From NCBI GenBank assembly GCA_020726505.1, contig JAHLEZ010000003.1:4030001-4094000 (forward strand): a DNA stretch of 64,000 nt. Reading direction: 5' to 3'. The notes under the pieces were generated by a model. That model was not told the origin of the DNA and did no database searches. It worked only from the letters and a program-made list of their open reading frames with translations. Position 1 is the stretch's first letter. Every line of letters begins with the position of its first letter. This document shows positions 10,461 through 20,039 of this stretch, in pieces. The position numbers and the translations under genes are program-made. The stretch comes from Leptodontidium sp. MPI-SDFR-AT-0119. Its lineage: Eukaryota > Ascomycota > Leotiomycetes > Helotiales > Leptodontidiaceae.

Positions 10461-12765
10461 CTACACCACCTTGATGGTGTAGTTTATCCCTCCATCATAT
10501 TCCTCGTAGTATTGGGATTCCTTTGGTCGACATCTATCCATCAGTGCCTTCATAACACTATATTTGGAAGTCTGGATAACACCAATTTTTTTGTATGACC
10601 CGACACACCCAGCAACTGGGGAAAGGGCGAGCCCAAGCACTATGCGTGAATCAGACTTCCCGTCGCCTCTACAATAAAGCAAAGGCATGAAGAGGATCTC
10701 ATCCACTTTCTTCCAGCCATCTACTGAAGGCGAGATTTCCAAGTCACCAGGTCTGTCCTCTCCTTCATAAAAAACAAGCTCTAACGCATCAAAGCTGAGG
10801 TTTCCCAGCGGAGTTTCCAATCTCCCTTTCAAAATCGAAACCCTTGACCTAGTTCCCATCGGAGTTTTCAATCTCCCCAGACTCAAAGTTCCTCCTGCCT
10901 CTTCTGGGAATGTCTTTATTATGATTTTTATCAGGTCGCCTTCGAGGCGAAGATGTCCTGCTGAAAGTTGCCCGGTGGGGTCGGTGTCGAGCGGCGTTGT
11001 TGCAATTTCTTTTACCTGCGCCGCAGCATGCCACACCACATCGCTGTTACCAAAATCAGGCCATGTTATTGGTCCATCTACGGATGCCCAAGACCAAGTT
11101 GGAGCTCGATATGTCTCTGACTCTGAGACCTTGAAGTCGCCCGTCCCGCTCCACAAGAGACTTCGATGTGCATCCCCTCCCCACAACCCGCCAAAATAAT
11201 TAACCCCTAAGTGACGACCGAACACCTTGGCGATGCCTGACAACGCTGGCAGTCTATCAGTCCCACGCGTCAAGTTCTTGCCGGTATATTCTCGGACAAT
11301 CACGTTCCTCCATTGTGTGTAGAGTTGTTCCTTTCAAAAGTATAAGTTGAAGTACGGGGAAATCTTACAAGATTTGGGACTTACGGAAGTGAGAGTCTTA
11401 TACTTTGGTACGGGCATTGCGACTCTTTGTTTTAAGTAGTGAGCATTTGAAAGGCCATTTGGGAATTCACGAGGAAATGCTTGGCAGCAGTTGGCGCTAT
11501 AGCACTCCCAGAAGACTTGTCTGCTTCCGAAATGAAGTACTCGCGGAGCCTCAAACTTATCAGCGCAAGTTCTTTAACGTTCTAACTAGTAACAAAAATG
11601 ACCGACCATGATGTGCTCTTGAAATACCCATCCACGGGCACTTAAAGGTCCTCCCGATACCTCACGCGTCCAATCGAATGTCGACATAATCGAATATTCA
11701 ATCTTTTCTGATACAAACTTCGAGCAATCGATACTTGGAGGAAATGTTTCTCTCACATCGGTATCCACAAAGAGGCCGTGCTCGCCATCGCGGAACCCTG
11801 TAGCTGATAGGTTGCAGACACTGTTGCAGTAGATCCGGTCCATGGTGGGGCTCTCCCGCACCCAATCCTCGCCTCCATCGGAATCTTGAATTATGCAAAG
11901 CGAGTCGATCCATAGGTAATTGAAGCCAAGTTCAATCGTTGTTAGGATGGCGTCTTGGAACACACGAGATAGGGAGGTAATCGGTATCGACACTTTCAGC
12001 CGTTCTATGTTCGCTTTGACGAGGCTGAAGATTTGAATGCCACCCCAACAGTGACTGAGCGTGAGATACTCCGTATCTTTGGGAAGTGATGTACTTTCAC
12101 ACAATTGAGCAAATAAAACATGGTTAGTCCTCTCAACTCTCACTAAACGTGTTGGCATTTCAAGTCCTTTCTGCACCGAGCAATCGTCGTGCTCTTCTCG
12201 GCAAGCTGAAAGCCACTTACGGGCTTGCTCGAATCGAGGTGGAATTTCCACTTCCGTATCACCAGTGGGGAAAGAGAAAGTGGCAAGGTGAGGTTTGATT
12301 ACTGTTGCCAGAGATTAGCTCGAATTCTTACTCTACTGGCCAAAAGGAGCAAGTCTTGTTACATATAGTAGGCATAGCCACGAAACTTCCCCGAAGACTG
12401 GGCATGACATTGTTTAATTTGCCCTCCATGAACCAGACACGAACTTGCATAAACCATGGGTTGAGCTTCTCGGTAGTGAGGGAATATCTAATATCAAATG
12501 GTCGAGCGGGGTTGAAGGACATTAAATCCGATATGTCGACTTTGGGGTACATTCCAGCCCAGAGACGGACGCAAATGTAGCATTTTTTGGCCACTGACTC
12601 TTTAAAGTTGGCTAAGTTCTGATGATGAGCATAGGTTGGCTTCCCAACTGGGAGTGGAATGCGTCCGTCCTTGCGAATTTCCTCCTCAATCGCATTTGCG
12701 CGAGAAAATATTGATCGGCATTGTGAGCATAGATGCGACTGATTGAAATCCGTCAGGAGAGACAT
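10461..12765 (-). CDS. HET-domain protein (heterokaryon incompatibility type)
   Basis: Four exons on the minus strand: 12765-12363, 12301-11607, 11549-11385, 11330-10461, giving 710 aa. All three junctions keep frame, and each rebuilds a family motif. The HET core starts near residue 213 (YLTLSHCWGG) and continues through YLWIDSLCIIQD and NLSATGF to LSARGWVFQE. The third exon supplies APRVLHFGSRQVFWEC. A C-terminal region typical of long HET proteins follows (LPALSGIAKVFG, YRAPTWSWASVDG). HET proteins of filamentous ascomycetes trigger programmed cell death after non-self recognition; the partner is unknown. Two Cys pairs near the N-terminus (CSQC, CYIC) are a common pre-HET feature. The 5' splice site of intron 2 (GTCGGT) is weak. 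The gene is intact and sits in a run of HET and caspase-like loci on the same strand. Confidence 0.9.
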
Positions 12766-13047
12766 TTTAGAGTATGATCAACTGCGCATCAGTTGTGACT
12801 TCATGGGTTCGATTCCTCCGGTTCCGCCGTACATATTTTACTCGGCCACTATTCTTAGTCTAGTCATGTGCGTGGCGTAGCAGCACGTTTCTCGAATTTC
12901 TCATGGGCAGGTTGCGTGGGCCCGGGAGCCCGCTTTCCAGATCACCATCGCGACGACAATATGAACAGAGCCAGTCAAGTATTGGCGCAAGGCGTGCCTC
13001 GATCATACCGTGCTCTTGCAGATCATGGCAATATCTTGTCTATTCTT
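12766..13047. other. Intergenic between HET gene and transporter fragment
   Basis: No gene. A stretch near 12806-12832 (GGGTTCGATTCCTCC, then GGTTCCGCC) looks like the T-arm and 3' acceptor side of a tRNA. No matching 5' half is present, so it is at most a tRNA-derived scrap. Confidence 0.3.
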
Positions 13048-13542
13048 TCACACAACCTGAGGTTCCTTAGCTCCCAAATCTCCCCTATCATCACCACTGC
13101 GGCTTGGTTGAGTGTGCAGGTCACCTCCTAATCCACCCTGGTCTTTGTCGTACCCCTTGAACGCAAACCAGAATACTGGCGCCGAGATGGCCATGGTCGC
13201 CGCCAACCCTATGTATAGATACAAGACTTTGGGATCCTTTGCAACTTGTGAAAGAGCCATCCCAAGGGCAGATCCGACGCCGGAGGTGACTTGTCGCAAC
13301 GCCTGCACCAAGCTTCGCATGTCTTTTGACGCTTCTGAGTATCTGTACTCCGACAAGGTAGTATAGCCTGGGATCTCGGCGAGAGCAAGCAGAATATAGA
13401 CGGGGACTTGCACCCAGACGCTTATGTTGTTTGAAATGCTGCCGAAAGCCGACGCTGGACAGTCAAGTGGCCTTTCATAACATGGCTCTTTCGAGTATAT
13501 CAACTTTTGAACTCCTACTGCGTAGGCCATAGCTGTACTCAT
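13048..13542 (-). pseudogene. C-terminal fragment of a PTR2-type peptide transporter
   Basis: The 164 residues match the last part of proton-dependent oligopeptide transporters (POT/PTR family). The WVQVPVYILLALAEI membrane helix is followed by YRYSEASKDMRSLVQAL, the usual SPKNMRS-like signature, then another membrane segment and a hydrophilic tail. A full PTR2 protein is about 600 residues with 12 membrane helices. The first ten helices are absent, and the DNA upstream (13543-13856) does not encode them. This is a truncated relic, or a 3' piece left by rearrangement. It shares its strand with the neighbouring HET genes. Confidence 0.75.
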
Positions 13543-14370
13543 GGAGTGACTCGCTCAGCCTAGCAATTGCGTGGGATCTCCCTCTGTCTGCCGAAGAGGT
13601 AGATATGATTGAGGAGAGATGGCCCTCAATTTACGATCCAGCACACAACGATGTTCCCTTCCACCTTTGAGATGAGTTGAATTGCGAACAACAACAAACC
13701 CTCCGCAACCACCCACGATTAGCTACGGATATACTAAATAGGCAGAGGGAATATGCACGATCTTGGGCTCTCGACCAGGTTCCTGTTGGCGAGAGTCCAG
13801 CTGGGTGGCCTACTCTCCACTCGGACGATCTGAACTGGTGGGCCCCGTTGCCAGTCTCACGATTTGGATACAGATATTGAGATATTTAATATAATTGACT
13901 TGTAGCTCTCTCCAGCCTCGAGGGCAGTTGCGACTTTCGCATCTTTGCTGGCTGATCGAGCCTGGATCGCGCTGGCTTCTTTTTGTTTGAGATCAAGAAG
14001 TTCGCTGACCTGGACAGCCCATCAATTAAGAACATCAGCTGGTAATCTTAGAGATGCTCACAGCAGCGTACGTACTCTCAGCCGTACGTTGAAGCCCCTC
14101 CACTTGGTTGCCAAGGCTAGTATCGTAGAAGTCTGTTTGCTTGTTTTCGGAAACTGATTGAAACATTTGGGTTCGAAAAGCCCTACTGACCGATTCTTGT
14201 TGTCTTTTGGTTGTTTGTATAATGTTCAGCTCATTGAGGATGTCCTTGATCTCTTTGACTAAGCTTGCTTCTGTTCTAGTATCGAAGAGGTCGTCCATTA
14301 TCATATCTGTGTAGGCGTCGAGTGATTTCTTGGCAGTTTGGATAAAAGCGTCGAGGTCTGTGTTGAGATA

Positions 14371-15459
14371 ACGTCTAACCCCACCCTTCCGGCCACCTTT
14401 TACACCAAAAAGTGCGATTTTGAAGTACTAATATCTCTACAACGAATTAATAATAATGTATAAATTTTTTGTATTTGCGCTTACTAGCTTCTATAGACTA
14501 AGTTCTCAATAGGAAATACAATTTAAATCATGTATTATTACGTAATATTAAATTTGAATTTTTACATACAAAAAACGTTAAAAATCACTTACTAATAACG
14601 TAATGAACAATGAATATTATCATTTAAAACTTGAAACAGTTGAAGATTAGATATAAATCTTGAAGTCTTAAAAGTTTTAAAGTAATTGTATTAGTAGTTA
14701 CCTTTTTATTAAGTATTTAATTTCTCTCATACAAATTTTTTGTATGGTGTTTAATAACCTACTAAATTGTAAAGCTACTACTAAAAGGATCAGTCTGAAA
14801 CTTGAGATTCTGAAGGTACTATATAGACTCTACTTTAATATTAAGTTTTAAGTTTTTATACTAATAATAAAGAAAGTTATTAAAAGTATAAGAAAAGTCA
14901 CTTTTACACCAAATGTTACGACCTACGATGCGCCTCGCATTCTAACCGACACGGCTCGTAGCATCGCTGGCTATGCGACGGCGCTAAGCCCGATAGGGAA
15001 GACTAGGAGGCGAGCCTGCGACATGTTGACGTGAATGGCACTCGACTACGCTAGGCCCCATTAGGAGGGTCCTTCATGTATATATACTCGAGCTCTCCCT
15101 TACGAAGAGCCCTCCTTTCCTCCTTGTCTTTTCTTCTCGATTCTGAGCGTAGCCTTAGGTCCAAATATAAAGCTTGAGTCAACTCGCCGTATCAACCTTG
15201 GGCCAGCCGTAACACCAAATTTGTATGAGGAAATATTTTTGAACTTCAAATACTTAGTTTGTAATATTACGTAATATGAAATACTTAAAACTATTATTGC
15301 TAAAAAGACTTAGTAAAACATATTCCAAATCTTAAATTTTAGCTTGTTTTATTAATAATTAATAAAGTTATTAATTATTCAAAGCAGTGAGTTTTGATGA
15401 TTTTTGGTGTAAACGGGTGGCCGGAAGGGGGGGGTGGCCGGAAGGGTGGGGTTAGACGT
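14371..15459. mobile_element. TA-flanked inverted-repeat element (mariner-type MITE)
   Basis: Starts ACGTCTAACCCCACCC at 14371 and ends with its reverse complement at 15459. The inverted repeats extend about 45 bp with an extra CCGGCCACC block on the right. TA occurs immediately outside on each side (14369-14370 and 15460-15461), the Tc1/mariner target duplication. The interior is very AT-rich and has no transposase ORF, so it is non-autonomous. It holds a separate insertion, a solo LTR at 14914-15214. Without that LTR and its duplication it would be about 783 bp. It interrupts a coding sequence whose two halves are in frame. Confidence 0.9.
14914..15214. mobile_element. Solo LTR nested inside the TA-flanked element
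   Basis: A 301-bp block begins TGTTACGACC and ends GCCGTAACA, the TG...CA ends of a retrotransposon LTR. It is flanked by CCAAA on both sides (14909-14913 and 15215-15219), a 5-bp target duplication. It is GC-rich compared with its AT-rich host element and has a TATA-like TATATATA near 15080. No internal retrotransposon sequence is present, so it is the product of LTR-LTR recombination. Gypsy versus copia origin cannot be told from the LTR alone. Confidence 0.85.
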
Positions 15460-16017
15460 TAGGCTGTTGTTGAAACTTCCTCGACTCTCGCCTCGAGCCT
15501 GGTGAACAACAACTCCAGGAAAGGCATTATGTCATAATTAAGTTCATACTTTGCGAAGTTGATATGAGACTGGGCGGGGTCTGGATTGTCGCCAATGACA
15601 CTGATTGTATCAACTAATAAACTGTCCTTGGCTGTGTCGAGGCTTGAAATGGCATGTTCGAGATGTTCTCTTGCGTTGAGCAGATTTACTAATCTCACTT
15701 TCAAGCTTAAGCCCTGCGAATTGATGACAAGTCTTGGATGATATAATATCATGTTAGACCTATAGGCTTTAAAAGAGCTCTATACCTTGACCATGTTCTA
15801 CAGGTGCTGCATGTCTCCAAGTCGACGCGACATCATCTCTACTGCAGAACGGTTGGATTGGATTGCTCGAGTCAAAGACCTGCCTTTGCGGTGACCCTTC
15901 CACATCTAGCCAGTTATTGGCTACAAGGGAAACCACAGATGAAAACAAATCAGAGAATAGGGCGCTGAGACTTCGTGCCAGCATTATCGCTATGTTCTTC
16001 ACACCTGATCACTCGCG

Positions 16018-17625
16018 TTAGGTCAACGAAACCCACTCTAGCTTCTCTCCTGCTTCTATCTTAACCCAACTTCCGTCTTGACTTCTCGGCATCAAGGAAT
16101 TTATTCGAAACACCCCCACTCTTGTGAAGCTACTCCCTGAAATCGCCTCATCGAGCACAAGGCCATGGTCATAAATGTGATCTCTCAACGTTGGACTAGG
16201 CAGTCGTAGAATCCACAGCTTTCCGGAAATTTTCTTTCTCGTTTCATTGTCGAACTCCGGGTAGTAGGAGACTTCTCCTTTGACGCTGATCTTGCCCCGA
16301 TTCTGATACTGTATAAACTCGTGGTATGCCAAGGTGAGGTAAGCATTGACTTGCAGTGTTACTGGAGACTCCGACGAGGTCTCTTGGTACCGAATATATT
16401 GCTGCATAATCTGCTTCCTTGGGGAAGGAGAGTTCTCGTCCACTCCTAGGAATATCTTGGGCCGCTTTGGCCATCGGACTTGTTCTCCTGCGGAGTACCA
16501 TGACCACGATAGCCATTTTGAATCCAAATCTCCAGGTCTGAGTGGCAATATTTCCGAGGAAGATGCTGGGCTTCTGTCCCCTCCCACGTTTCTTCCGCAC
16601 CTCCAGAGTAACCCATGAAGCATATCATTCAGCCACAGTCCATGGCAATGGCCGGAGCCAAGAAGAAGTCCGAAGTTGCCGACGATGGCAGAGAATGCCC
16701 GGGCTCTGTCGCTATTGAACGAGAGTTTTCTCTTGGAGTATAACTCAGCTAGCTCATAGTACGCTTTGTATACAAGATCTTGTTCCCGGGGGCCGTGGCT
16801 TTTGAAGTGCTCGAAGTATCCTAGAGTTCTTGCCAACAGAGTGCTATCCCCTGAGAAGCTTGGATCATAAATTGACCGCCTTGGTGGTGCTCCCTCCTCA
16901 TCTGTGTCACCGGAGCGGCATTCGAAATATACTTTATTCTTGGCAAAATGTAGAACGCGGCGTGATAATATGCGTTCTTGGAATGTCCAAGCACGTTGAT
17001 TCCAGGCTGTATTCTCGACATCTTTGTCCCAAGTGCCACCTGGGGAAGGTGGGTTGAGATGGGCTTTTCCTGGAGTGCCGACATACGAGTGTTTGAAGGA
17101 AATAGGTTGAGGGTCCCGCGCAAGAAAGCCACTGCTGGCATTACTAGCATTGATTGCCGAAATTGTGATGGTGGCATTTCCAAATGTAGATCCCATCCAG
17201 TGAATCTCCTTAAGCATGTCTGCTTCGCAATCCTGAATGATACAAAGAGAGTCGATCCACAAATATCGTAACCCAAGCGTTCTGGTAACAGAAACTGCGT
17301 CGCGGAATGTCTGGGGAAGCTCTTCCATTGGCATGCCTTGCATCCTCATGGCAATCGTCTTGGAAGTCGTCATATATTGCTGGTCATAAGCGTTCGCTTC
17401 TGATAATCCCCAGCAATAGCTCAAGGCACAGTATGCAGCCTTCTTCAGCCCATCCGTCACAATTAATACTGGAACTGTGCCTTGAACATCGATGATGCGA
17501 AGCGGAAGCGGTGAAGGGGATTGCTGACAGAAGGAATGGTTCTTTTGGCAGTTGGTAACCCAACTAGCAATGAGTGAAACATTTTCCGACGACAAAGTTT
17601 CTCGAGATAACGACGGCGGGTCCAT
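16018..17625 (-). CDS. HET-domain protein, single exon
   Basis: Uninterrupted 535-aa reading frame. The HET core begins near residue 66 (YCALSYCWGLSE) and continues with LGLRYLWIDSLCIIQDCEAD and the ATITISAINA segment. It ends with AWTFQERILSRRVLHF and YFECR near residues 215-235. The C-terminal half is the variable region typical of the family (LSWSWYSAGEQVRWPKR). The expected role is a cytoplasmic or nuclear trigger of incompatibility-type cell death. It differs from the other HET gene in this window in having no introns. Its stop lies 16 bp before the first codon of the disrupted coiled-coil gene on the same strand, so the two may once have been linked in expression. Confidence 0.92.
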   Translation of the reverse strand: MDPPSLSRETLSSENVSLIASWVTNCQKNHSFCQQSPSPLPLRIIDVQGTVPVLIVTDGLKKAAYCALSYCWGLSEANAYDQQYMTTSKTIAMRMQGMPMEELPQTFRDAVSVTRTLGLRYLWIDSLCIIQDCEADMLKEIHWMGSTFGNATITISAINASNASSGFLARDPQPISFKHSYVGTPGKAHLNPPSPGGTWDKDVENTAWNQRAWTFQERILSRRVLHFAKNKVYFECRSGDTDEEGAPPRRSIYDPSFSGDSTLLARTLGYFEHFKSHGPREQDLVYKAYYELAELYSKRKLSFNSDRARAFSAIVGNFGLLLGSGHCHGLWLNDMLHGLLWRCGRNVGGDRSPASSSEILPLRPGDLDSKWLSWSWYSAGEQVRWPKRPKIFLGVDENSPSPRKQIMQQYIRYQETSSESPVTLQVNAYLTLAYHEFIQYQNRGKISVKGEVSYYPEFDNETRKKISGKLWILRLPSPTLRDHIYDHGLVLDEAISGSSFTRVGVFRINSLMPRSQDGSWVKIEAGEKLEWVSLT

Positions 17626-18652
17626 TTGCAGTTTGAAAAGTCTGTAAAGATGTTAGTTGGCGCGAGGTGTTCACAACAAATTCTTGACCCCACCAGGTGC
17701 AATACGAAACAACACGAAAATATTCGTAGACATGCCTTCTTCAAATGTCACCTAGTCGCCAGCCTGCTTAAGTATCCCAATAGAATCAATGTTATCATAC
17801 TCCACCATCGAGGGTTAAATTTTAGGGTTATGTTTGAGGTCGAGGTGGTCTGAATGAAGCCTGTTGGTGCCGCCTTGATGTTTGGCCCAACCCTTGCAAA
17901 CCACTGGCTCAGCCCTGACACAGCCTCACTCCGGCCGGCTCTCAAGACTTTACACGCACAGAGTTAAAGGGCTGCATTTTATTTTGGAGTCGAGCACAAC
18001 TTTTTTTTTCCTCGTCCCAAGGTTGGTTAGTAAGCTCGCCGCTTCTACTCACCCTCTCCTCACCCAGCTCACCTAAGTAACCTGAGCAGCCCCTGAGCAG
18101 GTACCCACTACTCACTTACGCATTTGATCTCTAATTAGGTTGGATATAGACCCTAAGGAGCCCAAACAAGCTCCCAAGGGTGTCACAGCAGGAACAAGTC
18201 AATGTGAAGGAAGAGGCGTCCAGATACCATAACTTAGAATATCAAGGCTAAGGAGGAAAGAAGGGCCCAGGAGGCCCCTGAACTATATACTTCAAGTTCT
18301 CTCACGTGACTTAGCTTCAGCTATCTCTACGTAACTCGACTGGCACTCCAGCGACGGACCAAAACCACGTGATCTGCTTACTTAGTACTTAGTCATGCTT
18401 TGCCTTATGGAGAGTTTCTAGAACCATCAGACAATGCAATACGTGGAGCCCAATGATCCGTGACCAGCGCTGTCATAATATATATATAAAATGCGATCCG
18501 CAACAGAAGCAGTCGAATCCCTCAACTCCGTCGACCAAGGCAATTCCAACCCCTTATACAAATCAAATGGCTCTTGCATATAGGAATAGTATTAAAACAT
18601 TGTTGCTTTTCTTTAGCCTTCAGCTACATGAAACTAGGCAATATAACACAAG
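17626..18652. other. Intergenic between HET loci
   Basis: No gene recognised. It should hold the promoter of the single-exon HET gene. GAGCAG-type motifs near 18081-18106 (CCTGAGCA twice) recur inverted near 19360-19400 (TGCTCAGG), on the other side of the broken HET locus. A TATATATATAAAA tract lies near 18478. Confidence 0.35.
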
Positions 18653-19340
18653 TCATATAATGATAATCATATCCTCTTCGCTGTCAACATAGCGTTCAAT
18701 AGACGCCTGATTATAAGAATCGTTAAAAGACGAGAGCTGTGTTTGGGACTGTGTTACCTGGAAGGTACCCCATCGCTTATAGTAATTAGCCCCTAGGCTG
18801 GCTCCTTTCTACTAATAACACAAGACCTCTACATTCGTAGTGCCCGCCCCCACTAGCTCGAGTGGAGTCGAGATATGACCCAACAGGCAGGCACAAAAGC
18901 TCCATTTGCATATCTGCAGACCTCACGCTCTCGTCTGGTATACAACTTGCAATCAATTCGGTGCTTTCAAGCTGCGTTTCCTTGGAGAGTAAAGGGTTTC
19001 TGCATCAAACACAACACTGAGATCAGGGAAAAGGCTTCCCCGAAGTCGAAGGTAACCTCCAGGGAGATACTTTACGGGGCATTCCACGGAGGCCCATGAC
19101 CACGAAGGGGCTCGGTAGGTCAACGGTCGATCTCTGGCGTATTTGTTGGCATTGACCTCCCAGAGAAGGTCACTAATCAAAGCAATCTTCCATAGTCCGG
19201 CGAAGTATTCTGTGCCCATTTGGTGCCCAAATAGATTAGCGAGCCCGCTGATTGCGAATAGTTTATCCTTCTCGAAGGTCACATCCTTTCTCGAATAAAG
19301 CATGACTAGTTTGTGCCAGGCAAGGCTTAGTCGTGCTGCT
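18653..19340 (-). pseudogene. Broken C-terminal half of a third HET protein
   Basis: The segment 19303-18953 reads RKDVTFEKDKLFAISGLANL and YRAPSWSWASVECP, the post-HET region seen also in the gene at 10461-12765. In-frame residues (AWHKLV) continue upstream to about 19335. After a st​op near 18953 the homologous reading goes on in shifted frames (LCLPVGSYL, then YYKRWGTFQV) to a typical acidic end, DSEEDMIIII, with its stop at 18653-18655. The N-terminal HET core is missing. The coding remnant stops about 120 bp from dispersed repeat copy B, so truncation may have involved that repeat. It cannot encode a full HET protein. Confidence 0.75.
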
Positions 19341-19459
19341 TAGGCCGAGCCCAGGCCGAGCTCAGGTATGCTCAGGAATGCTCACCCTCGGCTCAGGTTA
19401 AGGCGGCAGCTTCTCAAGTCCAAAACGCTAAAACAGAATCAGCGAAAAAAGAACGCCCA

Positions 19460-19850
19460 ACCGAGAGGCTTCGAGGAGAACTCGGATGATTAACAGATGT
19501 AATATGATATCGTACGAACCGATCAACTAAGCCACCTTGTAGACTCGAAAACAACGGACTTCAGCTCTAGCTGTCAAGAGGAATTAAAATGGCTTCAAGA
19601 ATCCGAAATCACGAAGCATAGACTGCATCAGGTTTGTCTTTGGGCTTGTTGCCTTAGCCGAGATGTGAGATCGCTGCAGATATTTGACCAATCCGCCAGG
19701 TTCTGCAGTAATCAATCACGCAAAAGCAAAAGTTTATTTTTTCATTCAAAAGTACAAAGTACTATTAGCAGGAGTCATTTCCAGTTGCGGATGGAGCAAT
19801 GGTACTTACCAACAGTCACGTGGTCCAAGGCAACGACAGGGTTTCGCTGC
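19460..19850 (+). repeat. Dispersed repeat, copy B (uninterrupted)
   Basis: Partner of copy A at 5748-6376, same orientation and about 13.7 kb away. It runs without interruption through the site where copy A carries the 224-bp element. It keeps C or G at many positions where copy A has T or A. It ends about 190 bp before the F-box start codon, so its CACGTGG-containing end may act within that gene's promoter. No ORF of its own. It could be the end of an unidentified transposable element or a segmental duplication; two copies are too few to define its limits. Confidence 0.8.
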
Positions 19851-20039
19851 GCCGCATTGCCGCCGAGTATATAACCCCATCTGCTTCCGAGTTTTGCTCC
19901 GAAAAATTTCCAACAAAAATTTGTAGGTCTTCAGATCAGGAAATTCGTAGCAGTTTCGCTAAACTCACGAAAGATTCGAACAGCGTATCTCTAGCTACCT
20001 TGTACAGTACTAGCACAAGGTGCCTAGCAAGTTTTCACC

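Larger units (their letters stand above)
13857..16002 (-). pseudogene. Coiled-coil gene split by a transposon insertion
   Basis: Coding blocks lie on both sides of the element at 14371-15459. Upstream are 16002-15786 (possible first exon) and 15752-15462; downstream are 14368-14062 and 14009-13857. Removing the element and one TA copy joins EEVSTTA directly to YLNTDLDAFIQTAKKSL in frame. An intron at 14010-14061 then joins STYAA to VSELLDLKQKEASAIQAR. The product is a helical, charged protein. Its end resembles the coiled coil before the membrane segments of fungal CorA-like/ankyrin proteins (LLDLKQKEASAIQ), but no membrane domain follows. No good splice was found between 15786 and 15752, so the 5' part may be damaged as well. 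The insertion looks young compared with other debris here. Function unknown; the family link is tentative. Confidence 0.6.

Noticed and set aside
12806..12832. tRNA-like T-arm and acceptor end
   Set aside because: No 5' acceptor strand, D-arm or anticodon arm upstream pairs with it, so no tRNA gene is called.
18182..18691. Possible second solo LTR starting TGTCACAGC with a TATA tract
   Set aside because: No matching inverted end or target duplication was found, and the right part encodes the C-terminus of the broken HET protein.
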